A DNA stretch of 64,000 nt from Hymenopellis radicata (taxonomy: Eukaryota > Basidiomycota > Agaricomycetes > Agaricales > Physalacriaceae). Shown here piece by piece: positions 21,201-31,359 of the stretch (within the stretch, counting starts at the first letter, position 1; the number at the start of each line of letters is the position of its first letter). Made by a program: the position numbers and the translations under genes. The notes below the pieces were generated by a model, which saw nothing but the letters and a program-made list of their open reading frames with translations, did not search any database and was not told the DNA's origin. The stretch is from NCBI GenBank assembly GCA_015501595.1, contig JADNRX010000162.1, positions 1 through 64,000 on the forward strand, given 5' to 3'.

Positions 21201-22814
21201 ATCAGGTTGCTGTTCCAGAGCTACAGCAACCTTCTCTATATCCTCAATTGTATTTACTACAACATTGAGGTGCTGTGAATGCTCGCGGCATTGCCCAACG
21301 ATGACATTTCGCACGCTATCATACCGAATTATTTCATCGAGCGCGACACCATCTATCATCACGATGATGCCTCGAAGTTTGCCCGTCGAAGACTTTGTTG
21401 GTGGCGTGCGTACAGCGGGATCCAATAGAGCAGTAATATTGACTTCGATTTCATGTGCGGTAGGGACAGAAAGACTAGGAAGAAGCTGGGGAACATGATG
21501 GTTCTTCAACAGAGTTGTACGCGCAGGATATCCTTCGGCGCGGTGAAGCGTCTGGAGCATTCGATCTCCACCATATGCCTTGCCGAGGAACGCCTTGTCG
21601 AAGTCGCGCTGCGTAAAACCAGAGCGTACACGATAACGGCTAGTGAGACAACGCTGAATTGTATTCAGCAGCGTCGACGCCGAGCCGCTTCGCTTCAGCG
21701 ATGCAGAAACCAAGCGACGCAAGCCAGGAACATCGTTTTTGGAGAGAAGCATCATGATGCGCTTATGGTCTCCGAGCTTCTTTGAAAGGCGGCGAATATG
21801 TCGGTCTTTATTCCAGAGCTAACATGGGATTAGCCTTCATTCAGTATGAACAAGCTTAACTCACCTGAGTACGAAGCATACGTTCATCGTTGGCCTTTTT
21901 CCGAAGTAATGTGACGAGCTGATCATGGTTGAGATAAGTGTATGGAGTGTGCGCGGCGGCCTCTTTCTGCGCTCCGCTCATGAAGCTGCGGAACGACGCG
22001 AGATTTGGGACAATACTGCAGACACTGCAGCACTGTAGCAACTCCTCGGCCGGTGTCAGAGACCCCGAGCAGCCGCGACCGCGTAAACGGATGTGCTCGC
22101 CATCGTCTGTAATGTTAAGAGGTTCCCAGTCCATTGCTGAGATAGCGTGCCGACTGAAGCCATAGGTCGTCCACGCGGAGCCAGGCAGCCATCTCACCAG
22201 GCACCCACGACATGGCGGCGCACTAGAAAATGGCGGGGGAGGGCAGAAGGATGTAGGTCCATGTTCTTGATGGACTCAGAGAGCTGAGATATCGCATCGT
22301 CCAGTTCATACTGGTGACCAACGGAGACATCGCCATCATCTGTGGCGATAGGAATACCATCATCAGATGGACTAGATAAAGCAGGAGGTGATGAGGCAGG
22401 GAGGATATTGATATCAGGTATCGCGGCTACGGCGTCTCCACCCGTAGGATTGAGAGTGGCGAACGCGGCCACTATAATCTGAGTAAGCAGTGTGAATGGA
22501 GTTGGCAGTTAAAGACACACCTGCAGAGGAGTGTTCCCAGCCACTTCCGATACAGAATGCAGAGTCGTGGTCTGTGACGACGTATATGTTCCCAGCGCCG
22601 CGTATCGCCGGCATGATTCTGAACCGCGGTGTTTCTGCAAGTTCTGGGTGTTGCGCTTTTCGCCAACTATAACATCAAAACCGCAGAGGTCGCAGCGAGA
22701 AACAAGCTTGTTTTTGAGACGGTTCAGAAATACATCGAACTGCAAGGAATTGCCATCAGGAAAGAGGATGACGGCTTGCGGTGGGATGGGTATCGGGTCC
22801 AGATCTGCCTGCAT
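18209..22814 (-). CDS. Transposase-like protein, P/hAT-like RNase H candidate
   Basis: Minus-strand exons are inferred at 22814-22521, from 22478 down to 21865 (with one frame change near 22260), 21818-19710 and 19660-18209; introns are 42, 46 and 49 bp. The N-terminus has a BED/C2H2-like finger (CDLCGFDV ... HRGSESC). The centre has MIDGVALDEIIRYDSVRN, LASDGESSFRLA and CDPKHVFKRFATLLR, resembling the first and second acidic motifs, the second with His, of P/hAT/THAP9-type transposases. A Cys/His-rich C-terminal part (CKICGDVL, CGWCGRG, HCPICDVS) may bind DNA. Large proteins with this centre recur in agaricomycete genomes in my recollection, without a named superfamily. The frame change between exons 2a and 2b (one base short) may make this copy non-autonomous. 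Confidence 0.75.
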
Positions 22815-22991
22815 AATTTATTGTAGTAACTAGTAAGAGTAAATGAGACTATATCAGTGACTGGAGGGAGATAATTCACATTAGGTATAAAGCCTTGTAA
22901 GAAATACTGGGTAGAAGCAAGAAAGACGGAAACACGATGGACGCGAGGAGCAGGTCGCGATTGAAGCGTGATAACCACGCGTGGATCGGAA

Positions 22992-23091
22992 GCCGTGGTG
23001 CCGGTCACGGCATGTCCTCCGACGACGGTCTAAGTAAACAGACCCCAACAGGGAGGTCGATCTTTTGGAATGCATCGGGTGACACCCCCTG
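22992..23091. repeat. Right terminal inverted repeat, 100 bp
   Basis: Perfect inverted copy of 18067-18166; its outer edge abuts the right target duplication. Confidence 0.95.
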
Positions 23092-23099
23092 GCGTCTTT
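23092..23099. repeat. Target-site duplication, right copy (GCGTCTTT)
   Basis: Exact match to 18059-18066. The next base, 23100, resumes the BTB reading frame (TAT ACC GTT). Confidence 0.95.
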
Positions 23100-24196
23100 T
23101 ATACCGTTGGGTGCGTGGACTATATGTTTTTTTGGGAGATCGATGCTAATCCTCTTGCGAAGTTACTTCTTTCCCGGCAAGGATGCCACGCCGTATGAGC
23201 GTCTTGCAAGTCTCCTTCGCCTGGCCACCAAATACCTGTGTCACAACCTGCGCACCGATATCATCGCCCATTTTGCGCTCATCTACCCTTCGAAACGCGC
23301 AGACCTATTGGAAGCCCACCCTCTCGTACCCGCGGCGCCCGCTGGCGCGACGAACTGGCATCATTCTTTGGAAGCCGTCGTAATCGCCCGCGAAAACGAT
23401 GTCATTACCTTCCTTCCCTGTGCTTTCTACCTCGCCTCTCTTCTCCCTCTTCCCGCATACATTCCCTACTTGCCCCGCCTCCCTATACCAGATCAATATC
23501 GACTCATGAATGGACGTACACGTCTAACCGATGCCATTTCACCTGGTCCTTATCAATGGCAGGCTTCGGCGACCTACTACTATGATTGTGAGAATGAGCA
23601 GTGCCAAAAGACGCGTTTCGGTGCGCTGCAGCAGGCCCTGCGCCGCGGTCCCCGAGTGTTGAGACTCTTCTTGGAGCCCATGCCTCACGAAGACATGCGG
23701 CGGTGCTCCGAAGACGACGACGACGAGGAGGTGGAATCTGGCCAAATATGTAATGATTGCGGTGATGGCTGGGAGAAATGGGAGAAGAAGCAGTACAACA
23801 GTGTGTGGGATCAACTACCTGCTTACTTCTCCCTTGGTTCTTGGGGGGATATCAAAGGTTAGTAGATTTCGTAGTGGGTACAAAAGTCCTGCATCCTAAC
23901 CACAGTTGCCATAGATGAACCCGTGCCCAATGACATTTCGTGAGGTGTCATCGAGACGACGAGCTGGTATATATCTGAGATTACATTCAGAAACATTTCT
24001 GTACTTCCCCTTTCAACGTATTTTTATGAAGGTCTTCAACTTCAAGTCGTTCTCGCCGTGAGCGGCATACATTCATCACGGCAATTTAGAAGAACTGATT
24101 GCCCATTTCCCCGAAGACACAGTGAACAATCCGTTAATAACTAGAATACCGTAGTAAAGTACAAGTACAGCGTTACATCTGACCCCGCCTAATGAA

Positions 24197-25699
24197 CTAG
24201 AAAACTACCTTTGACGCCACGCCTTTCATCCGTTTGTTCGGGCGAGATACATCCGGTTCTGGCTCATCTTCTTCTCTTGCACCTAAACCCGACGAAAATC
24301 GTTCATACAGGGTTTCCAAGCATACAGAATATATACTCACGAGCCACTTTCCGATGCACTACTCGCGTGTCGTGATCGCCTTGGGCGCGTAGCGTAAAAT
24401 AGTCCTCTTCTTCGGTACTGTACATCGTGTCATCGCCATCGAAATCGGAGTTGGTACACGGGGCTGCCGGAATATCGACATCTACATCTGAAGAGGAGAC
24501 CTAGATCCAAGCTTTGAGTCGTGCACATAGTTGAGAAGTGGGTATCATGTACCGCAGCCTGCGGATCCCAGGCTTGAGGTCCAGAAGACAGCTGGCGTGA
24601 TGGCGTCTCCGGATGAAACGTCTAGGTGGAAATGAAGGTTATGTACAATCAAGAAAAGTGCGATGTAAACTGACTGGAAAGGTAACGTCAGAAGGCATTC
24701 CATACACCGAAGGAGAAGCAGAGCTGGTGGGGGTAGCGGATCGAGCGGGTTGGAGAGTTGACTGAGTATAGTCAACTTGAACGTTAGGATCTTGATGGCT
24801 CTGTGGTTCTGGGTCGGCTGAATCCATTTGAACATCATCGCATCCAGTACCGGCGATTTCTGTAAGAAGAGTACAGTTAGAGTTCGCTCCGTAATGTGGG
24901 AAGACTTAGCATACCAAAATCATTTTCATTTGATAGCTCCTCCTCTTCGAATTCTGGCGTGTGGCGCAGCGGTGGCGATAACTCATAAAATCCTTGGGGT
25001 ACAGTTAATAATAACCCAGAAGCAACATGTACCAATAATGCACTTACTCTGATAGTCCACAGCCGGCCGTTCAGCAAGCCGCTTGCTGCACCGAATGGGC
25101 GTGGTGGGAGTTGCAATGAGCTTTCATACATTCAAGGAATCAGAATCGCGCGTACGGTCCAGAATGACCTGGTAAAGGGTATGTGAATCTCGCGCTGCAC
25201 GACTGAACAGATACTCACTGCCGTGGGAGGAACATAGGCGCAGTTATCATGTTCGGTTTCGTCCTTTACAATGAACGGATCTGCCTTGGCAGCCTTAGAT
25301 TTACGAGGCCGTCTAGGCTGCTTCTTCGTAGCTGAAAGAAATAATTCAGATACAGCAACGATGAACTCGCGAAACAATCGGACGCACCCAGGCACTTCTC
25401 GTCTTTCATGGGCACTGCGAGGAAGACTATCAAAACAACGGAACCCAAAACGAACGACATAGCGCACGAAGAGGTTCGTCCACGGATACCCCGACGCTAC
25501 AGTCAATGACGCGCGAGTATGCGCCAGGAACTGGTGGCCACTCATTGGGCTCGTCGCGTTTTCCATCCCGCGCCAATAGCACTCTCCATTCGTCGTGGTC
25601 AGGAGGAGTATAAAGCTTCTCAGCAATGACTTTCGCGCAGCGGAGGGCTTGTATAAACGCGCCGCATCGCGATTTGAGGTAAACCAGTGCCAGTGGCAT
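24197..25699 (-). CDS. Acidic, probably nuclear protein of unknown function
   Basis: About nine exons are inferred on the minus strand. The start MPLALVYLKSRCGAFIQALR leads into PDHDEWRVLLARDGKRDEPN. Then follow a basic cluster (TKKQPRRPRKSKAAK), TPTTPIRCSKRLAERPAVDY, an acidic exon (HTPEFEEEELSNENDFEIAG), a Ser/Thr/Pro-rich segment and an Asp-rich exon (SSSDVDVDIPAAP). It ends NKRMKGVASKVVF, stop at 24197. Introns near 25510-25430, 25395-25340, 25220-25120, 25050-24990, 24910-24860, 24675-24620, 24540-24500 and 24345-24285 have usable GT..AG ends. The donor of the first intron is the least certain. Basic clusters suggest nuclear import; the function is unknown. It is convergent with the interrupted BTB gene. 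Confidence 0.6.
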
Positions 25700-26049
25700 G
25701 GGGAAGGAAAGAAAGGATCGTAGCCCTAACCCCAGTTAGAACGGCCTCATGTGAGGGCGATGGATATATTCATTAACACGACCCGATATATCAACGCGAC
25801 TCCCAAGTGCATACCAGATCTAATGGGAGGATTGGCAAGGAACATCGCAAATCAGGGGTCCATGCGTGTGGCGCTAGATCGAAATTCAGTGGTCCAGCTT
25901 TGTCCTAACCCATCGGAGGTAAAATTAGAGGGTCATTATTGGGATGGGCTGTCGCCAGTCTAGGAAACAACTGGAACGTATACTACCGCTACTCTATGCT
26001 ATATCGAGCCATTCATTCTGTTCGCCAAATTCAGAAAGGGGCGAGGGGA

Positions 26050-28543
26050 CTAATTGTCGAACTGTTGGGCCTTGGTCTCCGCAACGATGGCAGGAGCTTC
26101 GGGGAATCGAGGAGTCAAAATGCATCGGAAAGGCAGAGGTCGTCTGAATGCCACATTAGTACTTGTGCGTCCGAAAGGAGAGGCGACTGACAAAACAAGA
26201 CCTTCGCTAAAGTACTTCATGCTGTCAGGCACCATGCGCTTTCCGGCAGCATCCTTCGGGACGTCGACATTTAGAGCCCATAGTATGCCTGATGGTATAA
26301 GGAGATGACGCCACAGAAGGTATGAAAGGACCTACAAGCGATGTCGATGAAAAGTGAATTAGTTGCGACATGTCTGCCGATGCAGAGGCGACGACCGAAG
26401 CCCTAAGACGAGAGTCAAGCCAAATGAAGGACGAACAGCATGTCGACTCACGAAAGTCAAGTGGCCTGATCGGGATTCGTGACATTCAGAAGCGGAAACA
26501 TCTATATCCTGTTACGACGTACCTTCTGTAAAGACCGTCAGACGTGATACCACAACAGGAAAAGACAACTTACCATCCTTGGTGTCTGCCAAAGCTTTCG
26601 CGAGCTTTCCATCGGGTGTAATGTGCCGCCCAGGATTGAAATCGGCTGCATCTTGCCCCTATACAAAAGTTAAGTGCCATCCACCAGACGAAATCACACA
26701 TACATAGATCGTGGGGTCCATGTTCATGCCCCAAATGTTGGCCATGACAATTGTACTAGACGATGTAAGCGACCTGGGTAACGATAGGATGGGCATGTTC
26801 ACCCCTTGGGAATCCAGTAACCCTCATACCAGTCGTCCTACCAATGTCGATGAGTACTGTTTCGCTTCGGTACCACAAATCCTACCTGGGTGAGCCTATG
26901 AGGAAGTCCTAACCATATCGTTTAAAATCGGGCAGCACTCGCGCGAAGATGTATTGCTCACCGACTGGGTCGATAGGCTTCCAGCGGAGGCATTCCCGAA
27001 CAGTAGCCGAAATGTACGGCAGAAATTCACGGTCGGCGTACGTGGGCATGCGCGACCGACCAACCACGGCGTCGAGTTCCTCTTGACACTTCTTCTGGAT
27101 CTCGGGGTACTTGACCATGGCGACCATGAACCATTCCAGTACGGCAGCAGTCTAGACATGTCTGTAAGCGGAAGATGATGGTATGTCAGAAGAACCGCAC
27201 GGTTTCAGAGCCAGCGGCACTACGTGGCGATCAAAAACCTTTCATCAAGCAATACGAGATCAACTCACTAGAGAGTGGCAGACAGCCAAGCAGCTTCCTT
27301 CTGGTTCAGACCGTGACGTTTCTTCTCCTTGACGAGGGTGGCAGTAAAACTGGGACGAACATCGCCGTTATCCTGGTACCAGTCAGATGGTGGTTAAAAT
27401 TTGTTGGCGATTTGCTTACAACGCGCTTCTCGACGTCGTCGTACAGAGATTGGAACAGAACGGAGTCAACCTTGTGGTGGTTCTCGGCGTCGCGCTTCCA
27501 TTTGGCGATAGAGCTGGGCAGGTAGCGCATCCATGGGAAAAACTCGACGAGGTATTCGCCGGGGAAGGCAGACCGAGCGAGACGTTCTGACGACACGTTA
27601 GAACAGTGTAGGAAATAAACCGACTTCCTGCTTACCAACGAACGTGTTTACAACACCGATGGACGGGTCATGACAATCTTCGATGATAGGCGCGTCGTAG
27701 ACTACAGACATGATCATGGAAGCGGCCGCTCTAAAAACGTATAAAATTTTCAGCGGGTGAGAAGCGTAAGACTGCCGCACCGCCTAAGCTCCTCGTCCCA
27801 GTTTCTGTCGTCCTTGATCAAACCATCGACCATGAACACGGCTTCTTTAATCTGAAGAGGTTGATACGTTGGTGCGACGGACTTGTTGACGCCTTCGTGG
27901 GCAGCACGGCGCATTCTTCTCCAGCTATAATAACAAACCAGTTAAATGATGTTACATCGAAAGCGGGATTCAAAACGTACACGTCACCGTAGCGACTGAA
28001 CACAACGAGGAGACCACCAGTGAGAATTTCAGAAGCGACTGGCAGTCGTTAGTCCATAGCCTTATATGCCACGAGAGCGCAACGCACCAATCCATCTGGG
28101 GCGGTCACTGTAGATAGTAGCGCGGCGATCCATCAGGTCGGCAGTCACCTTATGACTGTTCAATACGAGGATGCTCTGACCGGCGACGTTCAGATAGATG
28201 AGATCGCCTACGCCTCGTTGTCAGAGTTGGGCGATGCATGAGGGAGGAGGAGCGTACCGTATGTCTTCTTCCATTTCGTGAAAGTGATCCAAGACTCGTC
28301 GGCCATGTACAAATCGAAAAGGTTGCCAACTACCGGCAGGCCTTTGGGTCCGGGAGGCAGTGTTCCCAAGGACTTGAGCCTCAAGTGGTTGTATGCGAAG
28401 AAGGCCAGGGCGAAGCAGCCGAAAAGGATGCCCCAAGGCCCGAGTAGCTGTGTTCGGACGAGTTCGAAAACCTTGCTGTCCTTGAAGATGACCGCATTTG
28501 GCGGCGTGAAGAATGCTTTGTTGAAGGAAGACATGACGTCCAA
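26050..28543 (-). CDS. Cytochrome P450 (P450 a), microsomal, multi-intron
   Basis: The gene starts at 28543 with an N-terminal membrane anchor (LLGPWGILFGCFALAFFAY) and the Pro hinge LPPGPKGLPVVGN. Downstream exons supply SRYGDVWRRMRRAAHEG, FPGEYLVEFFPWMRYLPSSI, the I-helix AGSETTAAVLEWFMV, the K-helix E-x2-R (TVRECLRW), GLPHRLTQDDWYEGYWIPKG, FNPGRH and the heme loop GFGRRLCIGRHVA with the Cys ligand (about 26395-26365). It ends AETKAQQFDN, stop 26050. More than ten introns of about 50 bp are needed, normal for agaricomycete P450s. All key motifs are present, so it is likely functional. It would oxidise an unknown small substrate at the ER. A P450 relic at 51.6 kb is its close paralogue. Confidence 0.85.
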
Positions 28544-28593
28544 TGCGCTGAGGAGTGGTTGGGATGCAGGAAAAATACACAGTGCCAGCGCGC

Positions 28594-28599
28594 TATATA
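28594..28599 (-). promoter_or_regulatory. Possible TATA box of P450 a
   Basis: TATATA lies 51 bp upstream of the start codon at 28543 on the minus strand, a plausible distance for a fungal TATA element. Confidence 0.4.
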
Positions 28600-28619
28600 G
28601 GTATATCTGACGACGAGGC

Positions 28620-30072
28620 TAGGCCGTCCCAAGGGAGACTCAAACCGCAGAACGAACCTAGGCAATATTCGTTGGAGTAGCCGCTGGTGAATTTTGATGA
28701 TGACGAACCGAATATGGGTTACGCAGGTAGAGGTCTAGAGCATAATTAGGAATACGCGCCATCAACAGAATAGAGTAACTCGGCGATGTTGATGCGAATC
28801 CGACCTAATTACCCCGCAGATCAATTCAGCCCCCTCACCGAGTCGAAGTCGGCGGTTGGCGCCCTCCGAAGAGCTTGGCTGTACGTCTGGACGAAGTCGA
28901 GTCCTCCGCCCTCGGACAGGGTATTGACGAGTGTATTCACTGAGCAGACGTCGCGTAGCAGAAGGAGATATTCCGAAAGCCGGAAGTCTTTTCAAATGGT
29001 CGTAAATCAGCGTTGCACAGGTTGGAAAGATACGACATCCGTAGGCGCCACCTAAGGTTATCCAATAGCGACTGGGGTATTATTGACAACAATGTCGATG
29101 TTAGACGACATGAAGCTTGTGGTAGACGCGGCTAGTGCCCTGTCAAGGATTGAAACTGTCGGCGAAGCTATTCCAGTACACGTCCTCTCTGAGGTCATGA
29201 TCGACAGGGTACATGTTGGTTGATTTCGCAAGTCGCTGACCTAGATTGGCAGGTTAGAGTGGTTGCATTATGGGAGAGCGGATCACCTACCGACTAGACT
29301 TACATGGCTTAATACAGGAGCGGTAACCCTGCAAGACACTTTGCGCCACGACGAGTCGGGATATAAGCACCAGAAGTACGATTCCACAACCAGAAGACTC
29401 AGGGCTCAATGTGGGAACGTCGACGTTATCCTCCGCGAGGCAGGTCGACAAGGTCGGGCTCGTTTTTATCAGACGTGAACGACGAGACCAGGCGCGACGT
29501 TGGGGGGACCAAGTATCCCAAGAGGCCACAGCAAGCACGACTCTGGAAGCCGTTCCGAGACAAAAATTATGCGCAAATCCAACATGTGTAAAGGGCCTAT
29601 GCCTTGGACTGCTGTATTTAAGATTGATTGCTAAAACTGATTTTAGGGTCCTGAGTATAAACTTTTGACTAAAAGCAGTAATACCCACCTCCATGAGACC
29701 TCATAGCATACTCAGAAATGTTCCTCGGTGCAAAATTCGACGTTGGATCCTCGCAATTGGTATCCAGTTGATATACTAATATTTAACGTCAGCGCTTCTA
29801 CAATTTGAACAGGACGAAAACGAACGTAGATTTTCAACGCACAGGCATATGTCAGTGCGGTATTCATTTCTCACGCGTATCCGCAGAGCACCATGGTGAA
29901 GGGCAGATGGAAATTCAAACAAGGTGGAAGTCAAGAGGAAGTCTGGAAGAAAAAGCAAAAGGGGGTGGGAAATTTGTCGCGAATCACATGATCAAGTCGG
30001 TGACAAATCAAGGTGGTCCTTCCATCCACTCATCCTTGGCGTGTTTGCGAACGTGCACAAAGCTGAAGGAGC
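28620..30072. other. Intergenic; one short coding-like fragment
   Basis: Mostly no recognisable gene. On the plus strand, 29090-29206 reads MSMLDDMKLVVDAASALSRI, then EAIPVHVLSEVMIDR, and stops at a good donor (GTACAT). This may be a first exon or a relic; nothing convincing continues it. Otherwise I see nothing. Confidence 0.35.
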
Positions 30073-31312
30073 TCAAACGCTCGCTACATTCATAACACTA
30101 TTATAGATCTCTAACATAAAGCTCTCCTCCTCCTGTATGGAACTAATCGCCAGACCGGTATTCCAATCCATCCACGACGCCCATCTATCGTCCAACACGG
30201 ATGACATTCTCACCAGTTCAGCATCCCAATCCCTCTGTGTCCACCATGGTCCGTTAAGTCGAGTCATGATGGCGCAATAGTGCCCGAACAAAATCAAAGC
30301 CCGGGGTCGTCGCTCGTGCAACATCTTCATGAAAGAGTCCGAAGACAGGATCAACCAAAAGAAGGCCGCGTGCATGTGGTAATCTGGATAAGACGAACAT
30401 ATCCACGTACGACGCAGAAAGCATACTGCGTGTTGATAAGTGGCGGATACACTAGCGTCCCGGATTTCGTCTAGATCAGGCGAACCATATAACGGGTGTG
30501 CAAGCGTCGACAAAGAATAGGGAAAGGGATGACATGTTTCTGTCGAATCACTGAGATCCAGGGGACCAGTGATCCAAGGGATGAGGGGAGCCACCACTGC
30601 CTGCTGTAATCCGGACAATCGAGTGCGGAAAGTCGACGAGGACGTCCGGAGTATACGCAACCAGTCACTCGGTGCGTGCACGGATTGCGAGGTGGCAAAT
30701 CCATATACCCCGATAAGGAGCTGCGCGATGAAGACAGTCCCATCATCGGCATCACGGTAGTCACCGGAAGGTATGCTGTTCACAGCTTCATTGAAATGTG
30801 CTAATGCGGCACAAGAGTACTGGAGGGCAAGTGGATGGCTGGGATTGAGGGTACAGAGATGTAAGGCTGACACGGCCAGAAGAGCAGGAAGCAGGAAGGA
30901 GTTGTCTACTAGGATGGCGATGCGGGGCACGGTAAGTTTCCACACCTCTAGCGCCGACGTTTCTTTGCAAAACGTATAGCAAGTGCTGGTCGTATATTGA
31001 TGCATGAGCTCGATCCCTTGCAGATCTAATGCCGTTGACGCCATGATAGACGGGAATGATGACACGAAAGTGGCGGAGGGAAGCGCGCGCAAGTTGGTGG
31101 ATGGCTGCGTGGTTGATCGAGGTGGATCACCCCACACGCATTCTATCTGACGGCGCGTGCAGTTCTTGCAGACGGGGGAGTCTTCATCACACTGAACGCG
31201 GAATTAGGGAAGAATAAGGAGGACGTACGCATGGAATCCTCACCTTGACTTTTCGACGCCTGCAGGTTTTACAGCCCGTGCGAGACTTGTGGTGTGCGCG
31301 AATTGGTGCCAT
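30073..31312 (-). CDS. Zn2Cys6 transcription factor, UPC2-like (TF1)
   Basis: Exon 1 (31312-31244) and exon 2 (31191-30073) are joined across a 52-bp intron placed inside the zinc cluster. Together they form C-x2-C-x6-C-x6-C-x2-C-x6-C (GCKTCRRRKVK + CDEDSPVCKNCTRRQIEC). The start MAPIRAHHKSRTG was chosen because TF2 and TF3 start equivalently. The body carries LDLQGIELMHQYTTSTCYTF, LAVSALHLCTLNPSHPLA and RRPRALILFGHYCAIMTRL, typical of fungal regulators related to the sterol uptake control protein UPC2. It has 395 residues and should bind CGG-type sites in the nucleus. It lies 1.5 kb upstream of P450 a, on the same strand; regulation of that gene is possible but inferred. It is closest to TF3. 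Confidence 0.88.
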
Positions 31313-31351
31313 GATCCTGGGGAGGCGTTTACTTCTGGAAGAGTACGGCAA

Positions 31352-31359
31352 CTTATATG
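31352..31359 (-). promoter_or_regulatory. Possible TATA box of TF1
   Basis: CATATAAG on the minus strand, 40 bp upstream of the start codon at 31312. Confidence 0.35.

Larger units (their letters stand above)
18067..23091 (-). mobile_element. 5,025-bp DNA transposon with 100-bp terminal inverted repeats
   Basis: Ends are exact: the element starts CAGGGGGTGTCACCC and finishes with its reverse complement. The left 100 bases (18067-18166) are a perfect inverted match to the right 100 bases (22992-23091), after which identity stops. It is flanked by the 8-bp duplication GCGTCTTT. CAGGG-type termini with 8-bp duplications are known from hAT and are also compatible with P-like and Zisupton/KDZ families. 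It carries one large minus-strand gene (18209-22814), antiparallel to the host BTB gene. Perfect inverted repeats and a clean target duplication suggest a young insertion. Confidence 0.95.
17749..23943 (+). pseudogene. BTB/POZ gene (BTB copy 4) split by a transposon
   Basis: The 5' part (17749-18066, 106 codons) codes for MMTQGADESPRPAKRARSEG and nearly all of the BTB domain. The 3' part resumes at 23100 after the transposon. Removing the element and one 8-bp duplicate restores the frame exactly at FLSVF-YTVG. The family intron follows at 23111-23162, then exon 23163-23857 with C-x4-C (CENEQC) and C-x2-C (CNDC). A last intron (23858-23914) and a short final exon (DEPVPNDIS) end at 23943, as in copy 3. 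No other damage is visible, so inactivation appears recent. If transcribed, the left part would yield a truncated BTB domain plus about 28 transposon-encoded residues, stopping at 18153. Confidence 0.9.

Noticed and set aside
24000..24196. Possible further exons after BTB copy 4
   Set aside because: The reading frame closes at 23943 just as in the intact paralogue; the remainder is a short convergent intergenic stretch.
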